DNA of 37,924 nt from Nitrospirota bacterium. GTDB lineage: Bacteria > Nitrospirota > Thermodesulfovibrionia > Thermodesulfovibrionales > Magnetobacteriaceae. A program made the translations under genes and the position numbers. Below are positions 35,160-37,924 of the stretch, piece after piece. Numbering within the stretch: the stretch's first letter is position 1; each line of letters starts with the position of its first letter. The stretch is from assembly GCA_015233485.1 (NCBI GenBank), contig JADFXO010000001.1:1-37924 (forward strand), written 5' to 3'. The notes below the pieces were generated by a model, which did no database searches, was not told the origin of the DNA, and saw nothing but the letters and a program-made list of their open reading frames with translations.

Positions 35160-35849
35160 TCATAGAGATACCTTGCCGAATATCTCCGCCTCTTTTTTAA
35201 ATAGGATATGGGTGATGATATCCCTTTGCAACACTTGCTTTACGATAGATAACACCTCATCGTCTTTCAAAAGTCTCAGCAGTACCGACTGTATCCTTAA
35301 AAAACGCCGTTCACTTTTGGGGAAAATAAAAAAAAGGGTATTCACATCTCCTTTATCCAGCGCATCGAAAGGCATCGGTTTTTTCAGGTGGCACAGGGCA
35401 ATATAGGAATCATAGGTAAACGATGTAAATGTCCTTGGATGAGGGACAGCAATACCATGTCCAACGGCAGTTGAGCATAAATTCTCTCTCTCCATTATAA
35501 GAGCCAGGAACTCACGTGTATTCAGGCCAGGGATCCTTGTCCGGATATGATTCAAACAATTCAAAATCACAGCTTGTTTTGACCCGATTGGAATATCATA
35601 ATAAATACCTCCTCTTTGTATAAATTCCGCTATGGAGATTATCTCCTCATCCTCTGCAGAAGGCTCATCAATGTTGACTTTCTTTGAAAATGACCTGTTA
35701 TCCTCAAGCCATGAGGTGATCTCATTTCTATCGAACCGCCATTGGCCGCTTACTCTGAAACAGGGGATTGTATCATTTTGTATCATTCGGTAGATAGTTT
35801 TCTCGGAAACATTTAAAAGTGCCGCCACATCTTTTACTGTCAGGTTCAT
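35160..35849 (-). CDS. HTH (MerR/excisionase-type)-PTS EIIA fusion regulator
   Basis: Product of 229 residues with two parts. Residues 1-50 are an excisionase-type helix-turn-helix (LTVKDVAALLNVSEKTIYRMI, then FRVSGQWRFDRNEITSWLED). Residues about 72-225 are a PTS EIIA domain of the PtsN type, with GHGIAVPHPR and the expected phospho-His at 137. A protein that binds DNA and can be phosphorylated by a PTS-type chain could tie the operon to carbon or nitrogen state. No EI, HPr or sugar permease is near. It leads the Ehr operon from promoter 35957-35986 through the repeat leader. SD is GAGGG, 6 bases from ATG 35849. Confidence 0.85.
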   Translation of the reverse strand: MNLTVKDVAALLNVSEKTIYRMIQNDTIPCFRVSGQWRFDRNEITSWLEDNRSFSKKVNIDEPSAEDEEIISIAEFIQRGGIYYDIPIGSKQAVILNCLNHIRTRIPGLNTREFLALIMERENLCSTAVGHGIAVPHPRTFTSFTYDSYIALCHLKKPMPFDALDKGDVNTLFFIFPKSERRFLRIQSVLLRLLKDDEVLSIVKQVLQRDIITHILFKKEAEIFGKVSL

Positions 35850-35852
35850 AAT

Positions 35853-35932
35853 GCCCTCAATCGTCCTTACCTGTCCTCAATTGTCTTCACCTGTCTCCAA
35901 ATGTCCTTATTTGTCTCCAATTGTCCCCAATT
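35853..35932 (-). repeat. Eight tandem 10-bp units in the leader of the EIIA-Ehr operon
   Basis: Exactly ten bases apart, eight units read on the plus strand as GCCCTCAATC, GTCCTTACCT, GTCCTCAATT, GTCTTCACCT, GTCTCCAAAT, GTCCTTATTT, GTCTCCAATT, GTCCCCAATT. On the transcribed minus strand they give repeated GGAC/GGAG or AAGAC motifs, the last unit supplying the ribosome site (GAGGG). They lie between the promoter and ATG 35849. Confidence 0.85.
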
Positions 35933-35956
35933 GGCAACATATGATACAGCGTGTCT

Positions 35957-35986
35957 ATGCTACTCTGTTGAATTATCGTTTGTCAA
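35957..35986 (-). promoter_or_regulatory. Promoter of the HTH-EIIA/Ehr operon
   Basis: On the minus strand a perfect TTGACA (35981-35986) stands 18 bp from TAGCAT (35957-35962, four of six). The predicted start is near 35950, giving a leader of about 100 bases that contains the 10-bp repeats. An A/T-rich stretch (35990-36020) lies directly upstream, as in UP elements. Confidence 0.55.
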
Positions 35987-36042
35987 TAGATTTTTTTATT
36001 TTTTTTATTTATTATCGATTTTCAATTCTCTTTGGGGGTTTT

Positions 36043-36073
36043 TAGGGGAAGAGAGTTTCCCTCTCCTCCCCTA
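36043..36073 (-). terminator. Terminator-like hairpin after the BACON/VCBS gene
   Basis: Arms 36043-36055 and 36061-36073 pair over 12 of 13 positions (TAGGGGA/TCCCCTA plus GAGAG/CTCTC) with loop TTTCC. It begins 13 bases past the stop at 36087. On the minus strand an A-run follows, not a T-run, so termination may need Rho or be weak. Confidence 0.4.
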
Positions 36074-36086
36074 ATTGCGTGGAGTA

Positions 36087-37924
36087 TTACTTAGGTGCTA
36101 CGATTTCCCAGCTCGTATCCGAAAGCGTGGGAAGTGTTACCATATCTGTTACAGAGACTCCATTCATTAACCAAATGATATTTTGCCCGGAGGTCTTGTG
36201 ACGCCATATAATATCTGTCATGCCGTCGCCGTTGAAGTCTCCGGTGCCCACTATGTCCCAGTCGGTGTCTGCCAGCGTCGGAAGGTACTCCGCGCTGGTC
36301 ATGCTGTCTCCGCTCATGTGCCACAAGACGTTATAGCCGTAGAGTGTGTTCCTCCAGAGGATTTCGGTAGTGCCGTCGCCGTAAAAATCACCTGTGCCGG
36401 CTATTTCCCAGCCCGTGTCGCTGAGTGTCGGCAGGAACTCCATTGCAGTCACTTTTGACTTCTTTATGTTCCATTTGAGGTTATATCCGGCGCTATTGTT
36501 TCTCCATAACACTTCAGTGCTATTGTCGCTGTCCGTATCTCCGGCCGATACTATTTGCCAGTTTATATCTGAGACCGTACTAAGCTGTGCGGCGCCGCTC
36601 AATGCAGAACCGCTGTAAAGCCATACGGCCGTGTCTCCGGTCATTTTGTTTTGCCATATGATACCGGTCTGATTATCCTGGTTGAAGTGTCCCGTGCCGG
36701 CAATAGTCCATGAGGGGTCGCTGACGGTATCAAGGATTATCACATTTTTTGTGAAGGCCGTGCCGTTCATCAGCCAAACCGCGTTATTGCCGTAAACCTT
36801 ATTTCTCCACAGGATGTCGGTGTTGCCGTCGCCGTTGAAGTCAAACTTGCTTTGTCTGAGTTTTTTGCCGCCGTCGAACTTGACGGTAACAGTCCTGTCG
36901 GTGGTTAGCGAAAGGCCGCACATAGTGTTATATAACGAGTCGCATCCAGACCACGCGTTAAGTGTCGAGCCTGAGTCTGGTACTGCCGTTAAAGTTTCCT
37001 GAGAGCTGACGTTGTTGATTACGCCGGTGTTGCCGGTCCATGTGATGGCGCCTATTGACGCGGTAACCGTGCCGGAGCCGGTTCCTGATTTTACTACCGT
37101 CAGGGTATAGGTGTTTCCGCTGCCTTTAAACGTGGCGGTTACGAGTTTTGAGGATGACATTGTTACAGCACATGTGTTTCCACTTGTTGTATCGCATCCC
37201 GTCCAGCCCGAAAATGTCGAACCAGAGGCAGCCGTGGCCGTCAGAGATACTGCCGTACCTGAGGCGTATGACCCAATACCGGAATTGGCGTTCCATGTGA
37301 GAGTACCCGTGCTGGCCGTAACGGTACCCGAACCCGAGCCTGTCTTCGTAACAGTAAGCGTGTTATTGCCCTGCGCGTCCTGGGTTACGGTAAGTGTCTG
37401 TCCGGCTATTGACATTGTCCCTGTGCGGGATGTCGTGCCGGTATTTGCCGAGACTGAGTAAGTTACCGTATTGTTTCCGGTAAACGACGCGGGCGATGTT
37501 ATCGTAATCCAGCTTACGTTAGCTGCCGCTGACCACGAACAAAGGATATTTGAAGCCGTAACGCCTACGCTTCCATTGCCCCCGGCATACGTATAATTCG
37601 CGCTTGAAGACGATAGGGTGCCAGTTGATGAACAAGAACCTGTAAACGTAGAGGTTACCGTTTTAGTCCTCGTCATGGAAACGGTGCAATAATTTCCGCC
37701 GCTTGAATCGCAGCCAGACCAGTTCACTGTTGAGCCGGAATCCGGCGTGGCCGTAAGCACTACCGACGTACCGGAGTTAAACGAATATAAACACGTTGAA
37801 CCGCAGCTTATTCCCGCTGGAGAACTCGTTACCATTCCCGTGCCCGAGCTGATACCCTTCGATACGGTCAGAGTATATGTCGACGCCTGTGGACTACTAA
37901 ACAAAGCTATAACGCTTTTAGCCG
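36087..37924 (-). CDS. Secreted BACON/VCBS repeat protein, 5' end cut by the window
   Basis: C-terminal 612 residues of a large secreted protein; the frame is still open at the window edge (AKSVIALFSS leads in, perhaps the end of a signal peptide). In order: one bacterial beta repeat with GC.SGG.YC pair, a BACON-type domain (about 105-190, VSWITITSP), two more such repeats with WTGCDTTSGNTC and WSGCDSLYNTMC, then five VCBS/FG-GAP-like repeats (WEIAGTGDFYGDGTTEILWRN) with calcium-type D-x-N-x-D-G-x-x-D loops that are weak in repeats 2 and 3. The paired cysteines suggest disulfides outside the cell. Such proteins are usually surface or matrix proteins. The TTG at 37904 is not taken as the start. 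Confidence 0.85.
   Translation of the reverse strand, partial: AKSVIALFSSPQASTYTLTVSKGISSGTGMVTSSPAGISCGSTCLYSFNSGTSVVLTATPDSGSTVNWSGCDSSGGNYCTVSMTRTKTVTSTFTGSCSSTGTLSSSSANYTYAGGNGSVGVTASNILCSWSAAANVSWITITSPASFTGNNTVTYSVSANTGTTSRTGTMSIAGQTLTVTQDAQGNNTLTVTKTGSGSGTVTASTGTLTWNANSGIGSYASGTAVSLTATAASGSTFSGWTGCDTTSGNTCAVTMSSSKLVTATFKGSGNTYTLTVVKSGTGSGTVTASIGAITWTGNTGVINNVSSQETLTAVPDSGSTLNAWSGCDSLYNTMCGLSLTTDRTVTVKFDGGKKLRQSKFDFNGDGNTDILWRNKVYGNNAVWLMNGTAFTKNVIILDTVSDPSWTIAGTGHFNQDNQTGIIWQNKMTGDTAVWLYSGSALSGAAQLSTVSDINWQIVSAGDTDSDNSTEVLWRNNSAGYNLKWNIKKSKVTAMEFLPTLSDTGWEIAGTGDFYGDGTTEILWRNTLYGYNVLWHMSGDSMTSAEYLPTLADTDWDIVGTGDFNGDGMTDIIWRHKTSGQNIIWLMNGVSVTDMVTLPTLSDTSWEIVAPK

Noticed and set aside
35853..35932. 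CRISPR array
   Set aside because: Units of 10 bp follow each other directly with no spacers and no cas genes nearby.
37111..37461. Valine- and proline-rich plus-strand frame
   Set aside because: It is the shadow of the repeat-rich secreted protein on the minus strand.

Overview
Mixed bacterial chromosome segment of moderate GC, from a Gram-negative-type organism with many sensor kinases, an anaerobic-style respiratory complex and large secreted repeat proteins. The gene mix (complex-I-like complex of the hydrogenase-4 family, many PAS kinases, ferritin-like protein, radical SAM HemW and LipA, BACON/VCBS surface protein) would fit Nitrospirota or Desulfobacterota. That placement is inference, not proof; no rRNA or tRNA gene is visible. 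No phage, transposase or CRISPR array was recognised.

Left third (1-12.6 kb): a frameshifted maltooligosyltrehalose synthase; a frameshifted PAS histidine kinase overlapping a receiver-kinase hybrid; then a 4-kb block bracketed by two inverted copies of a structured intergenic repeat (6205-6330 and 10027-10132). The block holds a GT-C membrane protein and a three-gene signalling operon: CheY-like receiver, CheC-like phosphatase, PAS-GGDEF diguanylate cyclase. After it come osmC-like and cysK-like genes and a methyltransferase on the minus strand.

Middle (12.6-27 kb): a CxxCH-containing DUF3365-type sensor kinase; a frameshifted cytochrome-b-like membrane protein; an OlsF-like two-domain acyltransferase; two tandem secreted NTF2-like proteins; a ferritin-like protein; hemW; an inverted-repeat element enclosing a degenerate minisatellite; mazG; lipA; a nucleotidyltransferase with a small overlapping partner; and a TupA-like binding lipoprotein overlapping a Cache/HAMP/PAS kinase.

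Right third (27-37.9 kb): a repeat-built coiled-coil membrane protein and a DUF486 protein on the plus strand, then a compact minus-strand operon: HTH-EIIA regulator, then HyfB, HyfC, HyfE, HyfF, HyfG and HyfI homologues. The large subunit lacks the four Ni-Fe cysteines (SGDT where hydrogenases have CxxC), so this is an energy-converting-hydrogenase-related (Ehr-type) complex and not a hydrogenase. Its promoter is followed by a leader with eight 10-bp repeat units, the most unusual regulatory structure in the window. The window ends inside a secreted BACON/VCBS repeat protein.

Three genes carry what look like single-base deletions at conserved motifs. They may be true pseudogenes or consensus errors in a draft assembly.
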